Positions 46,720 through 56,566 of a stretch of DNA of 64,000 nt are shown in pieces. The notes under the pieces were generated by a model. It saw nothing but the letters and a program-made list of their open reading frames with translations. It had not been told where the DNA came from and did no database searches. Made by a program: the position numbers and the translations under genes. The stretch comes from Thioclava nitratireducens (GTDB taxonomy: Bacteria > Pseudomonadota > Alphaproteobacteria > Rhodobacterales > Rhodobacteraceae): assembly GCF_001940525.2 (NCBI RefSeq), contig NZ_CP019437.1, positions 904,501 through 968,500 of the forward strand. The letters run 5' to 3'. Numbering within the stretch: position 1 is the first letter of the stretch; every line of letters begins with the position of its first letter.

Positions 46720-46957
46720 GGAGCTCTTGTCGGTGCTTCCGTGCTGGTCTGCAATCGCGCAGTTTCAAAATCGTCCGGCCAACGAACTAACGCGCGTAAC
46801 TCTCTTTGCAAGCGGTTCGTTTCCCAAAGAGAGTAGTGTGAAATGCGCCTCTCCGGAAAAGTTATCCCTAGTAGGTCAGCCACTCCAAACTCTCTCCGAT
46901 GCGGAGCCTGGAATTTTCTGACCGGAATTTTCAGGTCGGCGAGGGACACTGGGTCCC

Positions 46958-48472
46958 ATGAAAGATCTTGCAAACTCTCCCGCCGATCTGGCGCGCTCCA
47001 ATCCTCGGGCCGCGTCGACCCATATACAAACCTGCACCCTCTCGAAGGCGAAGAGTCAGCGCATGCATGACTGTCGGTTAGGGCGCATCCCCGCCTATGT
47101 CGACCAGACGAAACTGCGCGACAACCGCGTGCTGATCCGGTTGCGTCCGCTTACACAGGTGCGCGCCGAGAATGCGCGGCTTCGCGAACAGGCCGGTCGG
47201 CAGCGCAAGATGAAATCGAACGCGGCCGTGGTCATGATGGGAGTGATCACCTTCGGCGTGCTTGCCGCACGAGATTTCATGAAGCTTTCGCCGAAACGGC
47301 AGAACAGGGCATTTAGAAAGCTCGCCCGGAGCCTCGCCAAGAAATTCGCCACAAAGGTGGAGTCACTGGTCGTTCATCTCGATGAAACGACGATCCACGC
47401 GCATTTCATGCTGCGCGCCTACGACCATTCCGGCCACCCGCTCAGCGACAATATCAAGCGCGATGCCACCGCCTCGATCCAGGATCTCACGCACCGCGTG
47501 CTCGTGCGCTTCTGTCCCAAAATCGAACGGGGACATCGCAAGCTCGATCGCCTTGCCGCAGGAGCGAATTATGTCGAGACACTACATCGGAGTGTCCGGG
47601 CTCTCCACCAAGACCTGCCGCGGGAGATCGAAGAGCGGGAAGCAGAACTCGCGGCGTTGGAGGTTGCCAAAACAGAGTTGCTGGCCTCGATCGATGAGGG
47701 GCGCAAAAAACTCGATCGTCTGAGCGAGGAGCAACGCACCGAGCGGATTGCCTTGGCGTCACATAAAACGGAAATGGAGGCCCGCGCGCGGGATCTCGAT
47801 GCGCGGGATGCGGATGTTCGGGCGCAAGAGGACAAACAGCAAAAGCGCGAAGATGGGCTTGACCGGCGGGAGGCGAGTATCGACAAAGACAAAGCAGATC
47901 TTGCCAGGGAGCGACGGACGCAACTTCTAGCCGCAGACCAACTTGTCAAGCGAGAGGAGGCGGTCAAGGCGGCGCGCACCGAGGCCGAAAAGATCCGGAT
48001 CACTTACCAAGCTGCACTTGCGGCGATGGAAGACGCTCTTGCGGAAATTTCAGATGGAACCCTTCGACGCGACCCTGCCACAGGCAAACTCGTGATGAGG
48101 GACGCATCTCTTCTACGGGCGCTCCCGGAGGAGCTGCGCGTGGGGCTCTTGTGCCCCATGCGTGGGTTCGTGGATATCCGGTCTCGGGTAAATCAACGAT
48201 CCAGGGAGCTTGATCGCAGAGACCGGGCGTTCGAGGAAAAGCTGGCCGCCGTTGGCGAGGTCATAACTGCGCTGGCCGAAGGCCGTGCTGAAATCTCGGA
48301 TGGCGACATCGTGATGGAGGATATGCCTGCCTCGCTCAAGGCGCTCGGTGAGACTGCGGAGGACCGGATGATCCAGGCTATTCTCGATCTCATCGTGCGG
48401 GCTGGAGAGGTCGGGGTTGGTGCGCTGCAGCCGGCGCGCGATTACGAGATTGATGGGCCGGGGATGGGGTGA
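46958..48472 (+). CDS. MobV-type relaxase (Mob/Pre family) with long coiled coil
   Basis: 504 residues. The N-terminal ~200 residues resemble plasmid Mob/Pre recombinases: THIQTCTLSKAKSQRMHD near residue 22, then VESLVVHLDETTIHAHFMLR, which matches the HxDE-x2-PHxH metal motif with Ile in place of Pro. Residues ~215-350 are strongly charged, Glu/Arg-rich coiled coil. The C-terminal part has two similar segments, ALAEISDGTLRRDPAT and LAEGRAEISDGDIVMEDMP. It would nick an oriT and carry DNA in conjugal mobilisation; no oriT or partner mob gene was identified. An internal ATG at 47063 is an alternative start. Confidence 0.78.
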   Translation: MKDLANSPADLARSNPRAASTHIQTCTLSKAKSQRMHDCRLGRIPAYVDQTKLRDNRVLIRLRPLTQVRAENARLREQAGRQRKMKSNAAVVMMGVITFGVLAARDFMKLSPKRQNRAFRKLARSLAKKFATKVESLVVHLDETTIHAHFMLRAYDHSGHPLSDNIKRDATASIQDLTHRVLVRFCPKIERGHRKLDRLAAGANYVETLHRSVRALHQDLPREIEEREAELAALEVAKTELLASIDEGRKKLDRLSEEQRTERIALASHKTEMEARARDLDARDADVRAQEDKQQKREDGLDRREASIDKDKADLARERRTQLLAADQLVKREEAVKAARTEAEKIRITYQAALAAMEDALAEISDGTLRRDPATGKLVMRDASLLRALPEELRVGLLCPMRGFVDIRSRVNQRSRELDRRDRAFEEKLAAVGEVITALAEGRAEISDGDIVMEDMPASLKALGETAEDRMIQAILDLIVRAGEVGVGALQPARDYEIDGPGMG

Positions 48473-48658
48473 TCTCGGCAGTGGGAAGGGGCAGCTGGCT
48501 TGAAAAGTCTCGCGATAGAGGTCTGGGGAGTAGAACATGTTGCTCTGCTAAAGTTTTTTGATCGCCGGCGTCGCAGTTTCCGGGGGGGGCAATCCACAGA
48601 GAAGCAGAGCATGGCGGAGAGTGACGATATCTCGAAAGCCTTGGGCAACCTTACGCGG

Positions 48659-49558
48659 TTAGTCATCGCCCCAAGGCTGATCGTTCCGGCAGCGATCGAT
48701 CAGCCAGTTTTTGAAACGTTCGGCAGAGGGTGACAGAACTGCTCCTTTGGGCACTGCCATATGGTAGGAGAAGGAACTTTTGAAGCTTCTCCCGAGCGGA
48801 TTGACCAATGCGCCTGAAACAAGCTCCATCTCGATCATGCGTTTGGAAAATAAAGAGACCCCGACCCCGTTGATCGTTGCATTCAATTGAAAGTGGCGGT
48901 CCTCAAGCATCATGTGCTTTTGGTCTGAGCCGATTTCGATCAAGTTGTTCTTGAGGACCTCCGACCACATCCGCTTGTCATCGACGTGTAGCAGGACACA
49001 GCGACGTAGACTGGCAAGGTCGATGATAGGGTTGGATTGGAGATAGCCGGGACTGCACACGACAACCAATTCTTCCTGCCAAAGACGAGTGACGTCAAAG
49101 TTTTCCCAGTCCCCGCGTCCCCATTGAATGCCGATATCGGCAAAGCTAGCCGCACGCTCGTGCCGCACGTAGTCATTGTTGTGATTTAAGAACGATATTT
49201 GCAGATCTGGATGCGCTTGCCACATCCCTTCAAGACGCGACGACAGCCAACGACTTGCAAACATCGGGAGGACGGCAACGCGGACCATTTCCGTCCGGTA
49301 GAGAATTTTGCTGAGCCCTGTTTCGATCAAGCTCAATGCTTGATCAGCATAGTTCGCCAGAATCTCGCCTTCATCGGTGAGGACCAGCCCACCGCCGTTG
49401 CGTTCGAACAACGTCTTGCCCGTCTGGGTTTCCAATTTCCTGATATGATAGCTTACTGTGCTCTGGCTGGTATTCAGAAAATTGGCAGCGTGCGTAATGT
49501 TCGAGAGCCGCGCCACGGTTTCAAACACTTGAATTGAATTGAGATTCTTAACCCTCAC
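48659..49558 (-). CDS. LysR-type transcriptional regulator (GcvA-like)
   Basis: 299 residues. The HTH (NITHAANFLNTSQSTVSYHI, then RKLETQTGKTLFERNGGGLVL) and effector domain (RVAVLPMFASRWLSSRLEGM, ADIGIQWGRGDWENFDVTRL, WQEELVVVCSPGYL) are of the GcvA/AmpR subgroup. It is divergent from the ABC transporter/acyl-CoA operon across 148 bases, the classical LysR layout, so it is the likely activator. The co-inducer is probably the imported acid or its CoA ester. Confidence 0.92.
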   Translation of the reverse strand: MRVKNLNSIQVFETVARLSNITHAANFLNTSQSTVSYHIRKLETQTGKTLFERNGGGLVLTDEGEILANYADQALSLIETGLSKILYRTEMVRVAVLPMFASRWLSSRLEGMWQAHPDLQISFLNHNNDYVRHERAASFADIGIQWGRGDWENFDVTRLWQEELVVVCSPGYLQSNPIIDLASLRRCVLLHVDDKRMWSEVLKNNLIEIGSDQKHMMLEDRHFQLNATINGVGVSLFSKRMIEMELVSGALVNPLGRSFKSSFSYHMAVPKGAVLSPSAERFKNWLIDRCRNDQPWGDD

Positions 49559-49706
49559 AGTGCTTATCCTGTGTCGATGATGTCGTTCATTTCACTTAGG
49601 GTATCGAAAAAATAGATGACGCGTAAGATTCTTTCTATTTTCCCGAACATCTCCGCGGCGGTTACAACCTGAGCACGTCATCACGTTGACGACAGGGAGG
49701 GGAGAC

Positions 49707-50474
49707 ATGGAAGGCATCGCGCTACGGGTGAGGAACTTGCACAAGTCCTTTGGAGGCGTGCATGCCATTCGGGATTTGTCCTTTGATGTTGCCCCGGGTC
49801 AGGTGGTCGGACTGATCGGTCCTAACGGCTCTGGAAAGTCGACGACAGTAAACTCACTCGCCGGTTTGTTCTTGGCGACCTCCGGTGAAATCATCCTGGA
49901 CGGTGTTCCGATTCAGACTTTGCCGGAACACAGCCGGGTTGCGCTGGGTCTGGCCAGAACATTTCAAACAGCCAGCGTTTTTCCGGAATTCACGGTTCGG
50001 CAACAGGTGCGCCTTGCCAGCATTGTGACGCTCAAATCGAACCCGCTGGCTTCCATCTTCAAGTTGTCCGTCGGTCATGGCGATGATGCCGAAACAGAAG
50101 CCCGGATCGATGAAATTCTGCGCCTGACAGACCTTTATCAAATCGCAGACAAGTTGGTCTCGACGATTTCTTCCGGAGAGCAGAGATTCCTGATGATTGC
50201 GACCGCTCTCGCGGCCAATCCCAAAGTCGTGCTTCTGGACGAACCCGCAGCCGGATTGATTTCGCATGAGCGCAAAACGCTGAGCGAGATGATCAAGAAA
50301 ATCCGTCGTCGGGGCGTGGCGGTGCTCGTAATCGAGCATCACATGGCGCTCATCATGGATGTCTGTGACCGGATCGTAGTTCTGAATTTCGGTTCGAAGA
50401 TCGCGGAGGGCACTCCGGACGAAATCCGTAATAATCCAGCCGTCATCGACGCCTATCTCGGGGAGGCCATTTGA
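49707..50474 (+). CDS. livG: branched-chain-type ABC transporter ATPase
   Basis: 255 residues from ATG 49707, which has a GGGAGGGGAGAC site; the frame extends 7 codons upstream. Walker A GLIGPNGSGKSTTVNSL, the Q-loop, a LivG-type signature region (ISSGEQRFLMIATALAANPK), Walker B VVLLDEPAAGL and H-loop VIEHHMALIMDVCD are present. It powers uptake with LivF through LivH and LivM. First gene of the operon and intact. The ligand is not an amino acid by necessity; context suggests a carboxylic acid. Confidence 0.93.
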   Translation: MEGIALRVRNLHKSFGGVHAIRDLSFDVAPGQVVGLIGPNGSGKSTTVNSLAGLFLATSGEIILDGVPIQTLPEHSRVALGLARTFQTASVFPEFTVRQQVRLASIVTLKSNPLASIFKLSVGHGDDAETEARIDEILRLTDLYQIADKLVSTISSGEQRFLMIATALAANPKVVLLDEPAAGLISHERKTLSEMIKKIRRRGVAVLVIEHHMALIMDVCDRIVVLNFGSKIAEGTPDEIRNNPAVIDAYLGEAI

Positions 50475-51175
50475 TGCTCAACGTGCGCGGGCTCAAGGCC
50501 AGCTATGGTGCGATCGAAGTCATTCACGGGATCGATCTTGAGGTGAACCAAGGTGAATGTGTTGCGCTTATCGGTGCAAACGGGGCTGGAAAAACTTCGA
50601 CTCTTCGCGCGATCTGTGGGCTGATCAAACCGACTGCCGGACAAATCACTTTCGAGGGCACCGATGTTACCGGCAAGAATGGCCACGACATCGTTCGTGC
50701 CGGCATCACGATGTGTCCGGAGGGACGACAAGTCTTTCCGGAGATGAGCGTCGTCCAGAACCTTCGCTTGGGTGCATATGTCCGTAAGGACTCCGAGCAA
50801 GAAAAAGACATCGAAGAGATGATGGATATGTTTCCGATCCTGCGTCAACGAGCTGAGCAGGACGCCGGGACACTATCGGGTGGGGAGCAGGAAATGCTCG
50901 CCATCGCGAGAGCCCTAATGTCGAGGCCGAAGCTTTGCATCTTCGACGAGCCGTCCTTGGGGCTAGCACCGAAAATCGTCGCCGAGGTGGGGCAGACGAT
51001 CGATCGTATTAAGAAAATGGGCAAGACGATTCTTCTGGTGGAGCAGAATTCGCTTTTGGCGCTGCGACTTGCCGATAGAGCCTACCTTTTTGAAGCGGGA
51101 GAGATCGTTCTGGAGGGAACGGGAGAAGAGCTTCAATCGCATCCGGAGGTAGCGCGGGCCTATCTAGGCCACTGA
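50474..51175 (+). CDS. livF: branched-chain-type ABC transporter ATPase
   Basis: 233 residues from the ATG that overlaps the livG stop by one base (TGATG). Walker A LIGANGAGKTSTLRAI, signature LSGGEQEMLAIARALMSRPK and Walker B LCIFDEPSLGLAPKIV with VEQNSLLALRLADRAYLFEAG are typical LivF. It pairs with LivG on the cytosolic face. Nothing unusual in length or motifs. Confidence 0.93.
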   Translation: MLNVRGLKASYGAIEVIHGIDLEVNQGECVALIGANGAGKTSTLRAICGLIKPTAGQITFEGTDVTGKNGHDIVRAGITMCPEGRQVFPEMSVVQNLRLGAYVRKDSEQEKDIEEMMDMFPILRQRAEQDAGTLSGGEQEMLAIARALMSRPKLCIFDEPSLGLAPKIVAEVGQTIDRIKKMGKTILLVEQNSLLALRLADRAYLFEAGEIVLEGTGEELQSHPEVARAYLGH

Positions 51176-51230
51176 TCAGACGCGCCCACCAGCGCGCGAG
51201 ATCCGGTATTTCACTCAGGGAGGAAGAGAG

Positions 51231-52451
51231 ATGAAATTAGGCACACTGCTTAAGACGACTGCGGTGGTCATAACGACCCTTGCCGCGACTAGCTTGCCAG
51301 GTTCTGCAGAAGAAAAGACACTCGATATAGGTGTGAGCGACGCCCTGACTGGCGGCGCCGCAGTTTACGGACTGCCGCAGAAGAACGCTGTCCAAATGGC
51401 GGCTGACGAGATCAACGCCGAAGGAGGCGTGAAGGTCGGCGAAGACAATTACATGCTGAATGTCATTGCCTATGACGACAAGGCAAACCCGACTGAAGCT
51501 ACCAACGCCGTGCGTAAGTTGATCGACCGCGACGGGGTGAAATACATTTTAGGGTTCTGCTGCTCGGGCTCGACGGCCGCCGTGGCTTCCTTCATCGGCA
51601 ATGAAGACGCGGTTATGCTCGTGGGGAATGCTGCTGAGCGTTCGATCACGACCCTCGGGCTTTCCAACCTGACCCGCACCCGTCCTCCCGCCGACTATAC
51701 TGGCGCGGCGGCTGGTAAGTTTGTGGCAGATAAGGGGTTCAAACGCGTCGCCGTCTTGGGCGCCTTGGATGTCAGCTTCTATGCCAGTTACGTTGATGCT
51801 TTCGAGAAATCGCTGAAAGCGGGCGGCGGTGAAGTTATCACGCGCGAGTCATTCTCTTTGAAGGATCGCGACATGACCCCGCAATTGACTAAAATTCGCG
51901 GAATGAACCCGGATGCGTTGCTCGTCGTGGGATATGTCGAACCGGCTGCGTTTATCTATCGTCAGGCGGTCGAGCTGGGCATCGATGTGCCTAGGTTCGG
52001 CTTCACAAGCGGCAGCGAAGAGCAGTTCCTGAGTGTTGCCAGCGACGAGCAAATGGAAGGCGTATGGGACCTTCGTCCGACCGAGCTAACGCTGCTTTCG
52101 ACGACTGATAACGGCATTGCTTATCACAAGAATTACTCTGAGAAATTCGGCGCGGCGCCGTCGCCGAGTTCGCCGTATGCCTATGATCAGGTTTATGCGC
52201 TGAAGCACGCATTGGAAAAAGCCGGGACGGTCGACGACACCGAAGCTGTCGCGGAGGCGCTGCGCGAACTGCCGATCCCCGACGAGGCAGTGATGCAGTA
52301 TTTGCCGGTCGACGGAAGGCTTTTTGACGCGAATGGCCAAGCTTATACCTCGAACGGCGCCTTCCAATGGCAAAAGGGGAACTGGGTATTCGTTCAGGAT
52401 CTACCCTCTGATCCCAAAGCCTATTCCGAGTTCCTCAGCTCGCTTCACTGA
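51231..52451 (+). CDS. branched-chain-type ABC transporter substrate-binding protein
   Basis: 406 residues with a signal peptide (TTAVVITTLAATSLPGSA, then EEKTLDIG). Peripla_BP_6 marks are SDALTGGAAVYGLPQKNAVQ, DDKANPTEATNAVRKLID, LTRTRPPADYTGAAAGKFVA and LVVGYVEPAAFIYRQAVELG. A good GGAGG site (AGGGAGGAAGAG) is 5 bases upstream. It is the periplasmic receptor of the Liv-type importer. Its ligand is more likely the acid used by the operon's acyl-CoA enzymes than leucine; that is inference. Confidence 0.9.
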   Translation: MKLGTLLKTTAVVITTLAATSLPGSAEEKTLDIGVSDALTGGAAVYGLPQKNAVQMAADEINAEGGVKVGEDNYMLNVIAYDDKANPTEATNAVRKLIDRDGVKYILGFCCSGSTAAVASFIGNEDAVMLVGNAAERSITTLGLSNLTRTRPPADYTGAAAGKFVADKGFKRVAVLGALDVSFYASYVDAFEKSLKAGGGEVITRESFSLKDRDMTPQLTKIRGMNPDALLVVGYVEPAAFIYRQAVELGIDVPRFGFTSGSEEQFLSVASDEQMEGVWDLRPTELTLLSTTDNGIAYHKNYSEKFGAAPSPSSPYAYDQVYALKHALEKAGTVDDTEAVAEALRELPIPDEAVMQYLPVDGRLFDANGQAYTSNGAFQWQKGNWVFVQDLPSDPKAYSEFLSSLH

Positions 52452-52577
52452 TCCTGATTGCAGCGCCGTCAACCTCGGCTTGATGGCGCTGCTCCACTGA
52501 CCCCGCTCTGTCTGCTGGCGTGTATGCGTGCCTGCGGTAGTGGTCTCATGAGCCGGTTCTGGGAAAGCAACGGAAAC

Positions 52578-53435
52578 ATGATTGAGATAATTCAACAGAT
52601 CATAAACGGGCTCGCGATCGGCGGCGTCTACGTTTTGATCGCTCTGGGCCTAACGATGGTGTTCGGCATCCTCGGAATCGCCCATTTTGCCCACGGCTCG
52701 GTTTCGATGTTTGGAGGCTATCTGACGTTTTTCCTCTCGAGCTCCCTAGGCTTGCCTCTCGCGCTGGCGATTTTGATCGCCCTGATAGTGGGCATCGTTC
52801 TCGGGATCGCGATCGAGCTCTTGGCCTATCGTCCAGTGCGCAACGCGAACCATATAAATGCCTTCATCGTTGCCTTGGGGCTGACGATGATGGTTGAGGG
52901 GATAAATCTCCAATTCTTCGGAGCCGATCAGGTCATCATCCAGACCAATTTTGATCGTGTTTTCGAAATTGGTGGCGTCACGGTTCCTGAATTGCGGCTT
53001 TATGTAATTCTGGCGGCGATTGCGCTTATCGGAGCGATGACCGTTTTCGTCGAAAAAACGAAGACTGGGCAAGCAATCCGCGCAGTCGCCCAGAACCGGG
53101 ATGCCGCGATCTTGATGGGGATCAACGTCAATACGATCCCGCTCATAGTTTTCGCAATCTCCACAATGCTCGGCGTTTGCGCAGGCGTGATGGTCGGCTC
53201 ACTGTTCGCAATCGCGCCAGGCGTCGGCGAGGGGCTAGTGATCAAGGGCTTCGCCGTTCTCATCCTTGGCGGCCTGGGATCCATCCCTGGCGCTGTGGTG
53301 GGTGGCCTTGTGCTGGGCGTGACCGAAGCGCTGGCAGCAGGCTTCATATCCTCCGCCTATAAAGACGTCATCGCTTTCGCTGTGATGATAATCGTCCTTT
53401 TGGTGCGCCCGCAGGGCTTGTTGGGGAAAGCGTGA
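52578..53435 (+). CDS. livH: branched-chain-type ABC transporter permease
   Basis: 285 residues from ATG 52578 (MIEIIQQIINGLAIGGVYVL), the usual LivH start; the frame runs 40 codons further upstream without similarity and ATG 52548 is a weaker choice. About eight hydrophobic segments with IALGLTMVFGILGIAHFAHG, FIVALGLTMMVEGINLQFFG, AIRAVAQNRDAAILMGINVN (the ATPase-coupling EAA-like loop) and GFAVLILGGLGSIPGAVVGG. Intact. The stop overlaps the livM start (TGATG). Confidence 0.92.
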   Translation: MIEIIQQIINGLAIGGVYVLIALGLTMVFGILGIAHFAHGSVSMFGGYLTFFLSSSLGLPLALAILIALIVGIVLGIAIELLAYRPVRNANHINAFIVALGLTMMVEGINLQFFGADQVIIQTNFDRVFEIGGVTVPELRLYVILAAIALIGAMTVFVEKTKTGQAIRAVAQNRDAAILMGINVNTIPLIVFAISTMLGVCAGVMVGSLFAIAPGVGEGLVIKGFAVLILGGLGSIPGAVVGGLVLGVTEALAAGFISSAYKDVIAFAVMIIVLLVRPQGLLGKA

Positions 53436-54393
53436 TGAAGGTCGTAGCAAGAACTGTTTTTTACGCCGCCGCGTTGGTCGGGCTCATTGCGATGCCGCAC
53501 CTGATTTCCGTTAAATACTATCTGCACCTGAGTATTCTGGCCCTAGTCTGGGTGATCTCTGCGCAGGGGCAAAACCTGATACAGGGTTACACCGGTTATG
53601 TCTCTATTGTGCAGGCTGGATTTATGGGATCGGTGCTTACAGTTCCGCGCTCCTAGGAATTCACTTCGGACTTCCGGTCTGGCTGACGATCGTTGCAGCT
53701 CCTTTGATCACCGCGCTTTTCGCTCTCGCGACGGGCTACCCAAGTCTCAGAGTCAAAGGGCACTATTTCGCGATCGTCACGCTCGCATTCAATATGGTGA
53801 TTTTCATTGTGTTGATGAACTACACGTCGTTGACCCATGGCGAAGCTGGCATTCCCGGGATTCCGAAGCCTGGTAGCAAAGGCGGCCTCTTCAACTTCCG
53901 CGATCGCGAAACCTACTATTACTTCATGGTCATCTGCGCGGTCGGCATGACCGGCCTCGCCGCTCTTATTGCACGCTCTCGCGTAGGCCAAATCTTGGTC
54001 GCCATCCGGCAAAATGAACCCATGGTCACGGCTATCGGCATTCCGGCTTGGAAATACAAACTTTTCGCCTTTGTAACTTCGGCGATGTTCGCAGGGTTCG
54101 CAGGCGCACTTTACGCTCATTATCAGAGCTTCATTAATCCCGATGTATTCGGTGTCGCTCAGTCGCTCGATGCGATTTTGGCCGTGATCATGGGAGGTTC
54201 TGGAACGATTGCTGGACCCGCCATTGGCGCATTCATCGTCGTTTTCCTGCCCGAGGTTCTGCGGTTCGCCGACAGCTTCCGATTAATCCTTTACGGCCTG
54301 ATCCTGGTGCTGGCGACGATCTTCATGCCGCGCGGAATCGTGGGTCTCTCCAGTGATCTTTTCGATAGGCTTACGCGCCGGGTGCAGAAATGA
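53435..54393 (+). pseudogene. livM: branched-chain-type ABC transporter permease, frameshifted
   Basis: The first frame runs from ATG 53435 through GYTGYVSIVQAGFMGSVLTV and stops at 53656. The second frame carries the rest: GIGAYSSALLGIHFGLPVW from about 53626, then PSLRVKGHYFAIVTLAFNMV and RQNEPMVTAIGIPAWKYKLF to 54393. Family proteins read ...QAGF-YGIGAY..., which one extra T in GGATTTATGGG at about 53620 would restore. The span is 959 bases, one short of a multiple of three. Either livM is broken and the importer is inactive, or this is a sequencing error in a T run. The rest of the gene is intact. Confidence 0.85.
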
Positions 54394-55526
54394 CCGGCGC
54401 TGAGCTAGAAGATTATCTGTCTCGGATTCGTTCCTTCGCTCGCGAAAGGGTCACCCCTGCTGCTGCGGGGTGGGCCCAAGGGCGCGTTGTTTCCATGGAC
54501 ATGTTCCGCAAAGCGTCGGAGCTTGGCCTGACCGGGTTAGAAGTGACCGTAAAGCTCGGCGGATCCGGACTCGGCTACGCCATGAAGGCCAAAGTATGCG
54601 AGACCTTAGCCGCTGCAGATTTCGGCTTCGCGATGTCGCTCGTGAATACTCACAACGTTGCCCTGAAACTTTCGCAGTGCGCGAGCGATGCCGTGCAGAA
54701 ACGATATATTCCCGGGCTCCTCAACGGCGAGTTATCGGGCTGCACCGCGCTCACGGAACATAGCTCGGGCTCCGATTTCGGTGCGATCTCGATGCGCGCT
54801 GTGCGGTCCGAAGGCGGTTGGACGCTAAACGGTGAAAAAATCTGGATAACCAACGCCCGTCATGCGTCGGTGGCGATCGTCTATGCGCAATGTGGCGACA
54901 TCGGAGCGCGTGACGGGATCGCGGCGTTTGTCGTTGATCTGAATGCCGAGGGAAGTGTTCGAAGATCCAGAGACGCGGGCTTTTCTCTAACAAGTGCTGG
55001 CATCGGCGATTTCAGCTTATCCGATGTTTTTGTGCCAGACGATCATCTCCTTCTCGCTCCGGGCACAGCATTCAAATCTATCCTGACCGAGATCAATGGT
55101 GCCCGCACCTACGTGGCCGCGATGTGCTGCGGGATGTTGGATGCCGCCCTAGATGAGGCATCTTCCTATGGGCAGGCGCGCAGAAGCTTCGGTAAGTCTT
55201 TGGCCGAGCACCAAGGCTGGCGGTTCGCACTGGCTCAGGCTGAAGTAGATTTAGCAGCCTCCTGCGCACTCGTAACGGCGGCTATTGCCCAAATCGAAGG
55301 CGGTTCGGATGCGCAACTATTGTCGGCACAAGCAAAAATCCACGCGGTGCAGACATGTCAGCGGCATCTTGCGACTGCGCTGCACGCCATGGGCGCGGAA
55401 GGTCTTCGGCAAGAGCACTGCGTAACGCGGCACATCGGCGCGGCACAGATCGCGGCGCTCGTAGATGGGACGACAGAGATGCTGTTGGAGCGCGTGGCAA
55501 AGCTTGCCCGACCAGCGTCTCAGTAA
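54390..55526 (+). CDS. acyl-CoA dehydrogenase
   Basis: 378 residues, full length. Flavin enzyme that makes a 2,3-enoyl-CoA. Visible blocks are GCTALTEHSSGSDFGAISMR (FAD-binding, ALTEP-like), WTLNGEKIWITNARHASVAI, YGQARRSFGKSLAEHQGWRF, the middle AQAKIHAVQTC region and LVDGTTEMLLERVAKLARP near the end. The usual catalytic Glu lies in the C-terminal region, but the exact residue is not assigned here. It overlaps livM by 4 bases and belongs to the operon. The chain length of the substrate cannot be read. Confidence 0.9.
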   Translation: MTGAELEDYLSRIRSFARERVTPAAAGWAQGRVVSMDMFRKASELGLTGLEVTVKLGGSGLGYAMKAKVCETLAAADFGFAMSLVNTHNVALKLSQCASDAVQKRYIPGLLNGELSGCTALTEHSSGSDFGAISMRAVRSEGGWTLNGEKIWITNARHASVAIVYAQCGDIGARDGIAAFVVDLNAEGSVRRSRDAGFSLTSAGIGDFSLSDVFVPDDHLLLAPGTAFKSILTEINGARTYVAAMCCGMLDAALDEASSYGQARRSFGKSLAEHQGWRFALAQAEVDLAASCALVTAAIAQIEGGSDAQLLSAQAKIHAVQTCQRHLATALHAMGAEGLRQEHCVTRHIGAAQIAALVDGTTEMLLERVAKLARPASQ

Positions 55527-55543
55527 AAAAAGGAACGACTTCT

Positions 55544-56566
55544 ATGCAAGTATTTCAGATCGAAGGCGACTGGGGGTTTGAAAACCTCAAGCTAAGCACA
55601 CGCCCGGAACCGGTCGCGGGCAGAGGGCAGGTCCTCGTGGCGATGCGCATGGCCGCGCTCAACGCCCGTGATCTTATCGTTCCAGCACGCGGTTATGGAC
55701 GCGCGACGGGTGAGTTGCCGCTAATTCCAGTTTCCGATGGAGTTGGGGAGGTTGTTGCGACCGGCGAAGGGGTGACGCGTGTTGCTGTAGGTGACCGGGT
55801 TTGTCCCACGTATTTTCAGAACTGGGTGAGTGGCGAACCCAGTTCCACGCGCTTCTCTTCGGCGCTTGGGGGGCCGCTTGATGGTGTCATGACAGAGTTG
55901 ATGTGCCTTGATCAGAACGGGGTCGTTAAAGTTCCAAGCTACTTATCTGACGCCGAAGCGGCGACTTTGCCGTGCGCAGCCCTCACGGCGTGGAGCGCGA
56001 TTGCTACTTACGGTCAAACGCGCGCCGGCGAGCAGGTGTTGATCCAAGGGACGGGTGGGGTGGCATTGTTTGCACTAGCTTTCGCCAAGCTGCATGGGGC
56101 GCATGTCACGGTGATTTCTTCAAGCGACGAAAAACTTGAAACGGTTCGCGCTATGGGGGCAGACGCCACTATCAACTACCGTGAGATACCCGATTGGGCG
56201 CGCGCCAGTCGTGAAATTACGAGAGAGAATGGAGGCTTCGACAAGATCATTGAACTGGGTGGCGAGGCGACTTTTCCACTTTCACTACGTGCCATCCGAC
56301 CGGGTGGAACGATATCGATGATCGGAGTGCTTTCAGGTCTCAAGCTTGAGGCGTCGCTTGGGCCGATCGTGGCACGTCAAATCCGTTTGCAGGGAGTTAC
56401 CGTCGGACATCGAGATGGCTTCGAAGCCATGCTCAGAGCTATGTCGCAGCACGAGGTGAAACCCGTTTTAGGAGATCGTTTCGCGTTCAAAGATCTGAAG
56501 GCCGCGATGGCGCATCTGCGCGAAGGTGACAGTCTCGGAAAAACTCTGATCGAGTTCGGAAAATGA
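55544..56566 (+). CDS. zinc-independent MDR-family oxidoreductase (quinone/enoyl reductase-like)
   Basis: 340 residues from ATG 55544; the longer frame runs into the preceding gene. GroES-like N-terminal half (GRGQVLVAMRMAALNARDLI, IPVSDGVGEVVATGEGVT, VGDRVCPTYFQNW) and Rossmann C-terminal half (LTAWSAIATYGQTRAGEQVL, IQGTGGVALFALAFAKLHGA). No structural-zinc Cys cluster is seen, so a quinone-reductase or enoyl-reductase type of MDR protein using NADPH is likely. It stands between the acyl-CoA dehydrogenase and the CoA ligase. Role in the pathway is unknown. Confidence 0.85.
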   Translation: MQVFQIEGDWGFENLKLSTRPEPVAGRGQVLVAMRMAALNARDLIVPARGYGRATGELPLIPVSDGVGEVVATGEGVTRVAVGDRVCPTYFQNWVSGEPSSTRFSSALGGPLDGVMTELMCLDQNGVVKVPSYLSDAEAATLPCAALTAWSAIATYGQTRAGEQVLIQGTGGVALFALAFAKLHGAHVTVISSSDEKLETVRAMGADATINYREIPDWARASREITRENGGFDKIIELGGEATFPLSLRAIRPGGTISMIGVLSGLKLEASLGPIVARQIRLQGVTVGHRDGFEAMLRAMSQHEVKPVLGDRFAFKDLKAAMAHLREGDSLGKTLIEFGK

